A stretch of 64,000 nt of DNA from Glycine soja (GCF_004193775.1 NC_041019.1:16215020-16279019); one strand, 5' to 3'. Counted from the stretch's first letter, positions 23,871 through 39,907 are shown. The notes: generated by a model from the letters alone, not told the origin. Made by a program: numbers and translations.

Positions 23871-24338
23871 ATGAAGTATATGAAGAAAGTGAGTTTGGTA
23901 TCATGGTTAGTAATTTGGTTGCAACATACTATTTTGCACGCCTTTTGAATTAGTTATAAAAATTTAAAGGACATATTTTTTAGTTAAGGTCGATCCTCTT
24001 GCCCTAACTAGTTTGTGGAATATTCCTTGGGGAGGTTAGGTTTTGTTTGCACTACTAAATGTGAAAGCCAATAGTTCAAATTGAAGTGAAAGCATCGGTT
24101 TTTTTCATATTAAGAAAAGAAAGGATATGATGTGACCTCTCTCAAACTCTGCTCAAAGTACTAGCTAATTTGTTGAAGTTTCATGGGGAACTAGGTGGAA
24201 TATTGTTCGTCTTCTTATGTAATTCTTGTGTCATCATCATCATCATCATCATCTTTCTTTCTTTCTTTTTTATTTAATTATGTCAACTAATATACTTAGT
24301 TATGTGATTTTTCATGTAAGGCAATTCCATTCACACAA
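23871..24338. other. Spacer between the LINE remnant and the Copia element
   Basis: Nothing coding was recognised. It contains a (CAT)n run at about 24231-24252 followed by CTTT repeats. The final bases CCCAT are the left target duplication of the Copia element. Confidence 0.45.
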
Positions 24339-24343
24339 CCCAT

Positions 24344-25124
24344 TGTTGGATCAAGTGGCCTCGAAATAATTAAGAAGGGGGATGGGGTTGAATTAATTAT
24401 GAACGTGTCTTGACTAATTAAAAAATTTATCCTTCTTAATGTTACTAGATTCAATTAGGCTTTACTACTAAGTTATGAGAAAGTAAAGAACAGAAACCAT
24501 AACTTAGACAAAAGTAAAGCAGAAATAAAAGGTACACAGCGGAAAAGTAAAGAGTGTAGGAAAGAAGAAAACAAACACAAGATTTTAGACTGGTTCGGCA
24601 ACAACCCGTGCCTACATCCAGTCCCCAAGCAACCACTGGTTCATGAGATTTCCAATAACCTTGTAAAATCCTTTACAAGCAAAGATCCAAAAGGGATGTA
24701 CCCTCCCTTGTTCTCTTTGAACAACCAAGTGGATGTACCCTTCACTTGAACTGATCCACAAGAGATGTACTCTCTCTTGTTCTCAGTATTACAACCCAAG
24801 TAGATGTATGCTCTACTACTGGTAATCGATTACTAGAGAGTAAAACTCTTTGGTAAAAGATTTTTCTTTTTGAAAAATTCTCTTGATCAAAATTGTGATA
24901 TTCAATATTTTGAAAAACTCTTTTAATACTTATCTTAATTGAGTCTTCTCTTGAATCTTCTCTTTAATCTTGATTCTTGAAACTTGCTTTGATTGAACGA
25001 CTCTTTGATTCTTGAAACTTGCTTTGATTGAACGAATCTTTGATTCTTGAAATTTGTTTGACTATTGATTCTTGACTTGAGTCTTTGACATCATCAAAAT
25101 ACACTTGGAAAGCATTACTTCCAT
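24344..25124 (-). repeat. 3' LTR of the Copia element (internally deleted)
   Basis: The LTR matches 32793-34416 at both ends but is only 781 bp. At about 24815 it jumps from the GATGTA.GCTCTACT block to the last ACTGGTAATCGATTACTAGA block, missing about 840 bp that the partner retains. The break lies at short repeats (CTACT and GGTAATCGATTACT), consistent with slippage or microhomology-mediated deletion. Confidence 0.88.
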
Positions 25125-25133
25125 AATCTCCCC

Positions 25134-26240
25134 CGTTTTGATGATGACAATCCTGAAATCAAGAGAATACATGCAAGTTTTGTTCTATCGTTCACTCATC
25201 TCTTTCTCCCCATTTCTTTTTGAATTCATTCTTAATTTTAAAACTTTGAAAACATAATATCTTGATTTCTAAAATACCCATTTTCTCTCCCCCCTTTGGC
25301 AACATTGAAAAGCCAAAGTGCGTAAAATAAAATCATACATAAACAATTTTAAAACATACATAAAGCATAACTTTGAATAACACAAAGTTTAAACACATAA
25401 CATTAGTCATATATCATCAAAATAACCAAGTTTAAACACATAACATAAACAACTAAATGCAAATAAGTAAATAAAATCACCAAGTTCAGTCATAGTTAAC
25501 TAAGTGCCAAATATGTAAACATAACCAATGTTCAAAGAATAATGTCATAAAATATAGCCAAATACACGACTTAAAATAAAATATAATAATAATAATCAAA
25601 ATCTATGAAGATGGTGGTGGAAGGTCGAAGCAATCAATCAAGTAATTCAAACACATCAAACAAGTATCACACAAGGATTGAAGGATATAGATCACAAGCA
25701 TCATCAAACATTCAAATTTGTTAAAGGTAATTTAAAAACTTGGAAAGTTCAAAGAACTCAATCAATCATGTAAACATTATTTTCTCTCAAACCTATATGC
25801 TCAATATCTTTATCATGCTGATGCTTGATAACACATTTTTCAGAACCAAAAAATACTTTATATCTGAAAACTCTTATATAAAAATAAATATATATAACAT
25901 AATGGATTTTTGAAAAACTTTATGAATGAACCTTAAGCAAGTAATTCACATATCATATTAAAAATTATGCAAGAATCATAGGCATCATCAAATATTTGTT
26001 TTAAGAATAAACTTCATGCTTTGAGAAAGGAAAAATAACTCAATCAAACATATAAGCACATACTCACAATAGCAATTAACCAAGACAAACAAATAAAATT
26101 TTGTTAGTCATCATATAACAAGTTAATTGAAAGGAAAGTTTCAACCATCTTAATTTAAAAGAGAATGGTTTTGATGTTATCTTTTTCATGATTTAAGTGC
26201 CTAGATCTTCAAAGATGGAAGTCAGACTTTTGCTTTTTGC
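25134..26240 (-). other. Non-coding 3' internal region of the Copia element
   Basis: About 1.1 kb lies between the gag stop codon and the polypurine tract. It is AT-rich with many short direct repeats (AACATA, AGTTTAAACACATAACAT). No pol domain is detectable in any frame. Confidence 0.6.
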
Positions 26241-27207
26241 TTAATCTTCTTGAGAGATGTTCTCATCTCTCTCATAGTCCTTGGATAGAAGGTTGATCTC
26301 CTTCTTTGAACCATTGGATGAGTCATTGTCATCCCATGCAATATATGGCTTCTTGGATCTTCTTTCTTCATGACTTTTCTTCTCATTCTTCTCGAGTCAT
26401 GACTCATTTATGGGGCAGTGTGCCTTTATGTGACCGGGTTGATTACACTTATGGAATTTAAGTGTTGGGGAACCTTCTTGAGATCTCTTCCCATTGTTGA
26501 AGTTATGGCGTCTCTCCATTCTTCTATTTTTGACGAATTTATGAAACTTCTTCACAAAGAGTGAGAAGTCCTCTTCATCATCAGATTCTTCTTCTTCTTC
26601 TTCTTCTTCTTCTTCTTCTTCTTCTTGTATTGAGGAGGAGGCTTTGAGTGCTATGCTTCTTTTCCTTTTGTTGGTATCTTCATTTTGGTTGAGACATTGA
26701 AGTTCCATTTCATGTTCCTACAGTTTGCCAAAAAGAGTGGCAAGAGACATAGAAGAAAGATCTTTACTTTCAGAAATGGCAGTTACCTTGGGCTGTCATT
26801 CCCTACTTAAGCATCTCAAAACTTTATTAATTAAATCTTCATTAGGAAAGGTTTTTCCTAAGGAGGCAAGGTGACTAACTATGTGTGTGAATCTTTTCTG
26901 TATGCTTTGGATGTTCTCATTTGTGATCATCCTAAAGAGTTCATATTCATGGGTCAATGTATTAATCCTAGATCTCTTAACATCAGTTGTGCCTTCATGT
27001 GTGAGTTGAAGAGTGTCCCACATCTCCTTGGCACTTGTGCAGTTTGAGATTCTAAAATATTCATCTATTCCTAGGGCTGAGGTAATAATATTTTTGGCTT
27101 TAAGATTGTATTGAACTCTTCTTCTGTCTTCTTGAGACCATTTATCTCTAGGTTTTTCTATTGTTGTGTCTGTTGATATGCTTCCATCTACTATAGAGGG
27201 AACGTAA

Positions 27208-28115
27208 TGATGCAATCCTACCCCGCAAGGGCATTGGATAGAAGACTCCAAGTAGATTGGGCCAGAGATCGAAGGGAAGGCACTAGGGTTCTCATGAGCC
27301 TTAGGGTAGATTTTGAGCCCATGGGCTAAGTATGAGCCCGCTTATCTTTGTAAATATTAGAATAGGTTTTTTCCTTCGTTTAGGCCTTGTATTTTGGCCA
27401 TTCTAGTAGTATAGGGTTTTAGCCTTGTATTTCGAGGCATTTTGAGTAGTATTTGTAGTAGGGACTTTTTTTTTGTATTTTCATGTATTTTGTCATGGGG
27501 GTGAGCTTAGCTATTATAGGGGGTGTGTAGCTAAGTTCTAGCTTCTCATCTCAAGGAGGTGAGCTTAGCTATTAGAGAGGTGTGTGTAGCTAAGCTCTAA
27601 CTTTTTTAGGAATCTTTTCAAGGAAGATTTTCAAGGAGGTGAACTTAGTTATTAGAGGGGTGTGTGTAGCTAAGCTCTAGCTTCTCAAGGAATTTTTCTC
27701 AAAGAAGCTTCTCAAAGAAGTTTTCTCAAGAAAGCTTCTCAAGGAAGCTACCTAGTCTATAAATAGAAACATGTGTAACACTTGTTGTAACTTTGATGAA
27801 TGAGAGTCTTGTGAGACACAACTCAAAGTTCAACTTCTCTCCCTTTTTATTCCTTCAATTTCGTGCTCCCCCTCTCTCTTTCTCTCCCTCTTTCTTTTCC
27901 TCCATTGAAGCATCCTCTCCAAGCTTCTTATCTAAGGCTCATCTTGGTGGTGAAGCTCCTTCTTCCATGGCTTATTCCTTAGTGGATGGCGCCGCCTCTT
28001 ACCTCTTGTCCTTTGTCTTTCGCTGCATCTCCATGGTGGAAAATCACCATTAAAGGACCTCATTGAAGCTCAAAGATCCAGCCTCCATAGAAGCTCCACA
28101 AGCAAGCTTCCATCA
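27208..28115 (+). repeat. 5' LTR of the Gypsy element
   Basis: 908 bp, TG..CA ends. U3 holds three tandem copies (about 27497-27720) of a 55-80-bp unit with the core GTGAGCTTAGCTATTAGAG. A TATA box (CTATAAATAG, about 27749-27758) is followed by a C/T-rich region. The ORF at 27793-28053 inside it also exists in the 3' LTR (32263-32523) and is regarded as incidental. Confidence 0.93.
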
Positions 28116-30015
28116 AGTGGTAATCAGAGCACCAGAGCTTCAAGTAAGTGCTCCTTAAACCTCCATTAATTTTTTGCTTTACCTTCTCTTCTATTGTTGT
28201 TTCTTCATTTTTCTCCATGTATCTCCTCACATATCTTGTGCTAAATGTTGTTAACATGATTCTTTAGAGTTTCCACCGATTAAACTTGCTATAGAAGCTA
28301 GATTTGATTTTCTATGGTTCAAATTTCTTGTTCTTGTTCTTGAACCATGAATTGTGTTGAGTTTAGGTTCCTTTGAGTTTTGTCTTGTTATTTTTGTGGC
28401 TGAAACCTAAACCATAAAATTCTTACAAAAATATTAAAGTAGAAGAAAACCTCAAAAATCTAGAGTGACTTGTTCACGTATTGTAGTTTTGTCATAGAAG
28501 TCATGTCTAGTCATGAAACTTGTCACATAAGATTTCTTATGTTGTGCTGAATTTTATTTTCTTGTTTCTTTGTCTAATCATTTGTTCATGAGTGTATGAA
28601 ATTCTTTTAGCCTATTATTTGATTTGAGTCAAATCTTTCATGTTAATTAGTCCTTAACATGTTCATGCAAAATTCTTAGAGAGTCTTTGATTGTGAACCT
28701 TTTCTTGAACTTTTAGGTTTCCTTATGATTGTGTCTATTGTGAATTTGAGTTTTGGTGATTGAATTGCTGGCTGAAATGTTGATCCTAAGTGAATATTGA
28801 ACTCCTAAAACTGTGGTAAACAATACTAGTGAGTTCAACATACATAGGAAGGTTGAAAGTAAGCCCAAGGCAATCAATATACCATGCTTAAAAAAAAATC
28901 GCTGGTGCTGGCAGCTTGGACATACAAACTTGTAAAAATTATTGAGAATTGGTTACTTCGAATTTGGAGCTGAAAGTTTTACTGAATTTTCTAGACATCT
29001 GGAAAAAAGTTATACAAAAAGAACCAAGTGATTTGGATAAAATGAAAAAATAAGAAAAATCACAGAATTTGACAGAAAAATCAGTATCCAGAAAAAAAGT
29101 GAAAGGGAAGTGTGCTTGTTGTTTTGGCTCAAAATTTATTCTATAATTGGTTCCTATGTTATACCAATCTTAGTTCCGAAATTTCAATTGAAAATTACTG
29201 TGAAAACAAGTGCGAAAGCTAGAGGTTTGTTGAGTATTTTTTTTATAGTTTTTTTTACTCTATTCTATAGCCATTCTAAGTTTCTCTTTGAGTCCTAGCT
29301 TGCTTCTATGTCCTTTTCATTGCTTTAATTATTGAGTAATCCTTGAAAAATTTTCTTGTTAAAACTCCATTGGTTTAGCTTTCATTTCATTTTTTTTTTG
29401 TCTTTGATTATTGCTTGTCTCTTTGTTTCCTTGTTTGGGGGTTGCCATATAGGGAATTAGAAGGAGGATTGGTGCCATCCCTTGAAGAATTTGAATCAAG
29501 AAGAAAGGGGCCAACAACCTTAAGAGCTATTGGACTAAGAAGCACTCCAAATTGAGTGAATCACTAAAGAGAGAACAACCACCAAAATTGAGGACCATTT
29601 TGTAATTTTGTAATTTGCAATTTACTTACCTTCATTGCTTTCAAGTTTTGTAACAAAAAGGCCTTTCATTGGAAGTGTGTTGGGAGCCTCCAATAGGTTA
29701 CCAAACTTCCATTTATGTGTAATAATTTTAGGCATTTTTTCCTTAGGATAGTGAGTGTTTTGTTGGGAACCTTGAATGTGGTCATCCAAACACTCTTAGG
29801 ATTCGCCTAGTTTACATTTCTTGCTTACTTTCATAGCTTATTTCCTTTACCTTCCATTGTTAAACAGCCTAAATAGCTTTCCTTTTACCAATTAGTTTTT
29901 TTACCTTATATTTCACACCTCTTTTAGTGTTTATTTTGGCTAGTTTCAACCATAGTTTCTTTTACCTTTTGTTTTCAAACCTCCAACAAGAAAGAACCAC
30001 AACTTAGGAACTAAC
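28116..30015 (+). other. Primer-binding site and long untranslated leader of the Gypsy element
   Basis: The primer-binding site TGGTAATCAGAGC lies at 28118-28130. The remaining 1.9 kb has no supported ORF. It is T-rich with repeated TTCTTG and TTTGAG words, as in long leaders of plant Gypsy elements. Confidence 0.65.
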
Positions 30016-30795
30016 ATGAGTCATCATTCATCTAGTGTTAATGGCGAGTGTACTAGTCATAAAGACCCTTTATCTAGAATCTTAGATGAGCTGAGTTCCC
30101 TCAAGTTATGGAAAGAAAAACAAGAGAGAAAAGAAAAAGGAAAAAAGAGAATGGAAGAAATAAGTCAAGATGAAAGAAAAAAATAAGAGAGGAAGAAAGA
30201 AGAAAAATAATGAAAGAAATGAAAAAAGAAAAACATGCCTTCTATAGTAGTCATAACTCTTGCAACAGCCTAAGTGAAGAACTTCGTGACTATTACGAAG
30301 GAAGGCATAGGTCACATCTTAGACCTCACTCCCATAGAAGAGAAAAGGAAATAAAGCTTTAAGAGGCTAACATTAACCTCTCATACTTCCATGGGAAGGA
30401 CAATGTAAAGGCTAACTTAGATTGGGAAATAAGGGTAGAGCAAGAACTTAAAAAGAAATCTACTTCAAAATCTTATGGCTCTCACTCTTATACAAAGAAA
30501 GACCAAGGTCAAGGCATCTTAGGGGTGACACCTTCTAAGCCCAAAGATGATAAGGGGAAGACAATAGAAAAGCAAACCCCTAAGGCTAGTATGCAAGAGA
30601 AAACTAGCTCTATAAAGTGCTTTAAATGTCTTGGAAGAGGACACATTACTTCTCAATGCCCCACCACAAAAACCATGATTATGAGGGGCCAAGACATTTA
30701 TAGTAGCCAAGATGAGACTACTACTTCACCTTCCTCTAGTGAAAGTGAAGAAGCAAAAGGGGAAGAATCTACCCCCAAGAAGAAGGACAACCATT
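30016..30795 (+). pseudogene. gag: Gypsy gag remnant with intact CCHC zinc knuckle
   Basis: From the ATG at 30016 the frame reads SVNGECTSHKDPLSR and then a Lys/Glu-rich stretch ending at stops near 30184. Gag-like sequence resumes with AELRDYYEG-like and SYGSHSYTKKDQG-type words. The segment at 30525-30797 carries CFKCLGRGHITSQC, a complete CX2CX4HX4C zinc knuckle for RNA binding, followed by an acidic serine-rich tail. Frame breaks make it a pseudogene. Confidence 0.8.
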
Positions 30796-31664
30796 AGTGG
30801 TTAAAGAGAAGTGTAAGGAGGTAAGTGTCTCCTCCAAGAGTTTAGCTAAGAAGGAAACTCATTTTACAATAAAGACAAACATTAAAGAAGCTTTCCCTCT
30901 TAGACAACCTCCACATTTTCTCTTTTGTAAAAAGACACTTGCTAGCATTGCCACACCTCTTGGGCTTGAGTTTATTTCTCAAGTAAAGAAGTTGTTGGAT
31001 GAGGGTTTGGTTCGCAAGAGCTTAAATCCTTGTGCTTTGTTGGTGCCCAAAATAAGTACTATTAGACACCAAGTCCCTAAAATAGGTGGTATGATGAATG
31101 TTTTGAGTGGTGCAACCCTCTTTTGTAAAATCATTCGTACATCTAACATCTTCATGGTGTGTGTACATAGTGACCCATTAGGTAGGTTTGTTCTTATTTT
31201 TAGTTTCAATACAAACTTAGGTACTCATATGGGACACCTTAGGTTTGTCATACTTTTTGGTAGGAATAATCAATATGAAAATACAGAAAAAGGTATGTTT
31301 TATTGCGTTACTTTTCTTAATTTTTCAAATAGTGATCAAGGGGTTCCCATGAATCCTAAGAGAATAAAGGTCATTCCTGAGTGGCCCACTCCACCAAGTA
31401 TAAGAAAAAATTGGGGCTTCCATGACTTAACAAACTTTTACTAAAGGTTTGTCCCATATTTTTCTATACTTGTAGCACCACTCATTGAGTTGGTGAAGAA
31501 CCATGTTCCTTCATGCGAAGATGCCCAGGAAATGGGTTTTCAAACCTTACCTTACTTCAACATACCAAACACCACTAATACATATGTTTTTGTTCTTTTT
31601 ACAGGTGTCGAGGGAAGGAACCCAGAGTATGAAGAACCTCGGGATTTGAGGTCAAATCCTTTCC
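30796..31664 (+). pseudogene. pol: Gypsy pol remnant with large deletions
   Basis: After gag the frame encodes a protease-proximal segment (VSVSSKSLAKKETHF), then the start of reverse transcriptase (LGLEFISQVKKLLDEGLVRK, CALLVPK). It then jumps to its end (MGHLRFVILFGRN, MNPKRIKVIPEWPTP) and the beginning of RNase H (RFVPYFSILVAPLIELVKN). The central reverse transcriptase with the YxDD box, most of RNase H and the integrase are missing. The final PEYEEPRDLRSNPFQGGGND overlaps the 3' LTR start, as in related intact elements. Confidence 0.83.
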
Positions 31665-31677
31665 AAGGTGGAGGGAA

Positions 31678-32585
31678 TGATGCAATCCTACCCCGCAAGG
31701 GCATTGGATAGAAGACTCCAAGTAGATTGGGCTAGAGATCCAAAGGAAGGCCCTAGGGTTCTCATGAGCCTTAGGGTAGATTTTGAGCCCATGGGCTAAG
31801 TATGAGCCCACTTATCTTTGTAAATATTAGAATAGGTTTTTTCCTTCGTTTAGGCCTTGTATTTTGGCCATTCTAGTAGTATAGGGTTTTAGCCTTGTAT
31901 TTCGAGGCATTTTGAGTAGTATTTGTAGTAGGGACTTTTTTTTTGTATTTTCATGTATTTTGTCATGGGGGTGAGCTTAGCTATTATAAGGGGTGTGTAG
32001 CTAAGTTTTAGCTTCTCATCTCAAGGAGGTGAGCTTAGCTATTAGAGAGGTGTGTGTAGCTAAGCTCTAGCTTCTTTAGGAATCTTTTCAAGGAAGCTTC
32101 TCAAGGAGGTGAGCTTTGTTATTAGAGGGGTGTGTGTAGCTAAGCTCTAGCTTCTCAAGGAAGTTTTCTCAAAGAAGCTTCTTAAGGAAGTTTTCTCAAG
32201 AAAGCTTCTCAAGGAAGCTACCTAGTCTATAAATAGAAACATGTGTAACACTTGTTGTAACTTTGATGAATGAGAGTCTTGTGAGACACAACTCAAAGTT
32301 CAACTTCTCTCCCTTTTTATTCCTTCAATTTCGTGCTCACCCTCTCTCTTTCTCTCCCTCTTTCTTTTCCTCCATTGAAGCATCCTCTCCAAGCTTCTTA
32401 TCCAAGGCTCATCTTGGTGGTGAAGCTCCTTCTTTCATGACTTATTCTCTAGTGGATGGCGCCGCCTCTTACCTCTTCTCCTTTGTCTTCCACTGCTTCT
32501 GCATGGTGGAAAATCACCATTAAAGGACCTCATTGAAGCTCAAAGATCCAGCCTCCATAGAAGCTGCACAAGCAAGCTTCCATCA
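31678..32585 (+). repeat. 3' LTR of the Gypsy element
   Basis: 908 bp, same length and nearly identical to the 5' LTR. It ends at the CGTAA duplication at 32586-32590. The U3 tandem units lie at about 31968-32190 and the TATA box at about 32228. Confidence 0.93.
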
Positions 32586-32792
32586 CGTAAGGTCTTATTT
32601 CTATAGCTTCCCAAATGTTATAGTCTATGACTTCAATAAAGATTTGCATTCGGGTTTTCCAGTAGTGGTAACCCTCACCATTAAAGATAGGTGGCCTAGG
32701 GATGGAGTTTCCTTCGGGAAACAGAGAATTTGAGGAGGCCATTTATCTTGAAGTTGTCAAACTTTTCTCAAGAAACCTGATCTGATACCACT

Positions 32793-34416
32793 TGTTGGAT
32801 CAAGTGGCCTCGGAATAATTAAGAAGGGGAGGGGGGTTGAATTAATTATGAACATGTCTTGACTAATTAAAAAATTTATCCTTCTTAATGTTACTAAATT
32901 CAATTAGGCTATACTACTAAGTTATGAGAAAGTAAAGAACAGAAACAATAACTTAGCCAAAAGTAAAGCGGAAATAAAAAGTACACAACGGAAAAGTAAC
33001 GAGTGTAGGGAAGAAGAAAACAAACACAAGATTTTATACTGGTTTGGCAACAACCCGTGCCTACATTCAGTCCCCAAGCAACCACCGGTTCTTGAGATTT
33101 CTAATAACCTTGTAAAATCCTTTACAAGCAAAGATCCACAAGGGATGTACCCTCCCTTGTTCTCTTTGAACAACCAAGTGAATGTACCCTTAACTTGAAC
33201 TGATCCACAAGAGATGTACCCTCTTTTGTTCTCAGTATTACAACCCAAGTAGATGTACGCTCTACTTATACCACAAAGGATGTACCCTCCAATGTGTTAA
33301 GACAAAGAATTCTTAGGCGGTTAGTCCCTTGAATCTTTGTAAGGGAAAACAAAAGATATCTCAGGCGGTTAGTCCTTTGAAATCTTTTGTTTAAAGGGAA
33401 GGAGAAGAATCAAAAGAATTCTTAGGCGGTTAGTCCTTTGAATCTTTTGGCAAGAGGGAGAAGGAATGAAGAAAAAGAATACCACAAGTTTTTGGCCAAT
33501 GAACTTTTCTTGAATAAAGAATGTATTGAACAAAAACTCTTAGAATAATGCTTTGAATGAATGACAGAAATCTGAAAATTCTCTCTTTAAAATTCATGTC
33601 ATGGTCACATATTTATAGTCATTTGATGGCTCTTGAAAAAACAAGTTAAAAATTGCGACTCTTGGCAATTTCTTCAAAACTAGTAACTTTTTAAAAGTTG
33701 TGACTCTTTTGAAAACTAGTCACTTAAAGGTTGTGACTTTTGAAAAAAATCTTCAGAAACAAGTCACTTTAAGAATTGTGACTTTTGGTAATTTATTTTT
33801 CAAAATAAGTCACTGGTAATCGATTACCATCATAGTGTAATCTATTACACATCAACAAATGTGTCTCTTCATGTTTAAATTTGAAAATCAAAACATTTAA
33901 AAATACTGGTAATGAATTACAAGTATTGTATAATCGATTACACAAGTTTGAAATGATTTGAAAATGTTTTATCACAAGTTGTGACTCTTGAAATTTGAAA
34001 TCTAACGTTTTAAAACATTGGTAATCAATTACATGATTATGGTAATCGATTATAGCTTTGTAAATCAGTTTGAAAATAATGTTGACTACTGGTAATCGAT
34101 TACTGCCTTATGGTAATCGATTACTAGAGAGTAAAAATCTTTGGTAAAAGATTTTTCTTTTTGAAAAATTCTCTTGATCAAAATTGTGCTATTCAATATT
34201 TTGAAAAACTCTTTTAATACTTATCTTAATTGAGTCTTCTCTTGAATCTTCACTTTAATCTTGATTCTTGAAATTTGTTTTGATTGAATGACTCTTTGAT
34301 TCTTGAAACTTGCTTTGATTGAACGAATCTTTGATTCTTGAAATTTGTTTGACTCTTGATTCTTGACTTGAGTCTTTGGCATCATCAAAATAAACTTGGA
34401 AAACATTGCTTCCACA
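32793..34416 (-). repeat. 5' LTR of the Copia element (full length)
   Basis: 1624 bp. It includes repeats of the GGCGGTTAGTC(C/T)(C/T)TTGAA block (about 33314-33440) and a cluster of five GGTAATCGATTACx palindromes (33812-34125). The deletion in the other LTR removed most of this cluster. Confidence 0.9.
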
Positions 34417-34421
34417 CCCAC

Positions 34422-35050
34422 TCAGTTGAAACCATTAGAGGAGAAAACACAAGTAAAACTTGGCAAATTTGGTGAATGAAAATATGTAATTTTTTTTGTC
34501 ACCATCATGATGTTGGTAGGATATATTCACCAATTTTATCTAATGATTAATCTCCATCGAAGAACCTTGCTAACTACCTTTAGTGGAATTTTTCTTCTCA
34601 ATCACATTTTTATCTACAAGGGTCAAACCCGAGATCTTGTTTAAAAGAACTGAATTCAATACCACTCAAATCAATGACTTGTTAGTAAATAAATATATGT
34701 AATCTAATTATAATTAATTAACTACCAAACAGAAACATTCTTTATGAAATTTCGCAAAGCAAACAACAATCACCCTTGCTATTCCTTAAAAAACAACATG
34801 AAAAAAATTTATGTAACTTTCATGAGCTATATTGAAGCTCTAATTTGAGATGTAAAAGTTAGCAACACACTCTTTGACACACTCTTTAGAATTAATATAT
34901 TTTTTATTGGTTGAAATTTTTTAGAAATTACAAAATTTGGTGAATCTCACATCTTATTTAATAACTCGCTTGAGTTTGTTATTTTCAATACATTTTAACC
35001 AATAAGAGAGTGTGTATGGAATAATGTATTATTAACGCTTTGTTTCACTT
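34422..35050. other. Spacer and 3' UTR of the WRKY gene
   Basis: No gene or element was seen between the right target duplication of the Copia element and the WRKY stop codon. The WRKY transcript end should lie in the right part of this stretch. Confidence 0.45.
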
Positions 35051-39844
<4,794 letters not shown>

Positions 39845-39884
39845 CAATGTTTTCTTCTTATCATCATCATATGAGTCTGGCTTC

Positions 39885-39892
39885 TTTATATA
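39885..39892 (-). promoter_or_regulatory. TATA box of the WRKY gene
   Basis: TATATAAA on the minus strand. A start site 25-35 bases downstream would leave only about 10-15 bases before the ATG at 39844 but about 55 before the ATG at 39802, which favours the second start. Confidence 0.6.
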
Positions 39893-39907
39893 CTGAAACC
39901 AACAGTT

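Larger units (their letters stand above)
27208..32585 (+). mobile_element. Ty3/Gypsy-type LTR retrotransposon, internally deleted, nested in the Copia gag
   Basis: Two LTRs of exactly 908 bp (27208-28115 and 31678-32585) begin TGATGCAATCCTACCCCGCA and end AGCTTCCATCA. They are flanked by a perfect 5-bp duplication CGTAA (27203-27207 and 32586-32590), and the Copia gag frame continues exactly across the site. The primer-binding site TGGTAATCAGAGC (28118-28130) follows the 5' LTR after two bases, and a purine stretch (AAGGTGGAGGGAA, 31665-31677) precedes the 3' LTR. Internally there are gag with a zinc knuckle, a broken protease/reverse transcriptase segment, and the last residues of pol. RNase H and integrase are mostly missing. 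The LTRs look alike at nearly every position, so the insertion is young. Confidence 0.93.
26241..32742 (-). pseudogene. gag: Copia gag (UBN2-type with zinc knuckle), split by the Gypsy insertion
   Basis: The frame starts at an ATG at 32742 (MASSNSLFPEGNSIPRPPIF), runs to 32591, and continues after the Gypsy element from 27207 to a TAA at 26243-26241: 1119 nt in phase, 372 codons plus stop. The N-terminal FNGEGYHYWKTRM and central CTSAKEMWDTLQLTHEGT blocks are typical of Copia gag (UBN2 family). A run of about 13 glutamates is encoded by a (TTC)n microsatellite at about 26586-26626. The zinc knuckle near 26440 reads FHKCNQPGHIKAHC, so the first cysteine of CX2CX4HX4C is phenylalanine. Three in-frame stops (near 26796, 26720 and 26400) look like TGG, CAG and CGA mutated by C-to-T or G-to-A. 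Gag would have formed the particle, but this copy is dead. Confidence 0.88.
24344..34416 (-). mobile_element. Copia-type gag-only LTR retrotransposon (TR-GAG-like), split by a nested Gypsy element
   Basis: Two related LTRs (24344-25124 and 32793-34416) share TGTTGGATCAAGTGGCCTCG at the left edge and CTTCCA(C/T)A at the right edge. Next to the right LTR, TCTGATACCA (32781-32790) gives the minus-strand primer-binding site TGGTATCAGA, complementary to initiator tRNA-Met. Next to the left LTR, a purine tract (minus strand GGGGGAGAT, about 25125-25133) acts as polypurine tract, so the element runs leftwards. The flanks CCCAT and CCCAC agree in 4 of 5 bases. With the nested Gypsy element removed, only about 2.3 kb of internal sequence remains and it encodes gag alone, with no protease, integrase or reverse transcriptase. 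It would have relied on a related Copia element for enzymes. Confidence 0.88.

Noticed and set aside
27793..28053. 86-codon ORF in the Gypsy LTR, also at 32263-32523
   Set aside because: Present in both LTR copies because the LTR is duplicated. It lies downstream of the LTR TATA box but has low complexity (Ser/Phe-rich) and no known domain.
30106..30315. 69-codon Phe-rich minus-strand ORF
   Set aside because: Complement of the Lys/Glu-rich gag segment of the Gypsy element.
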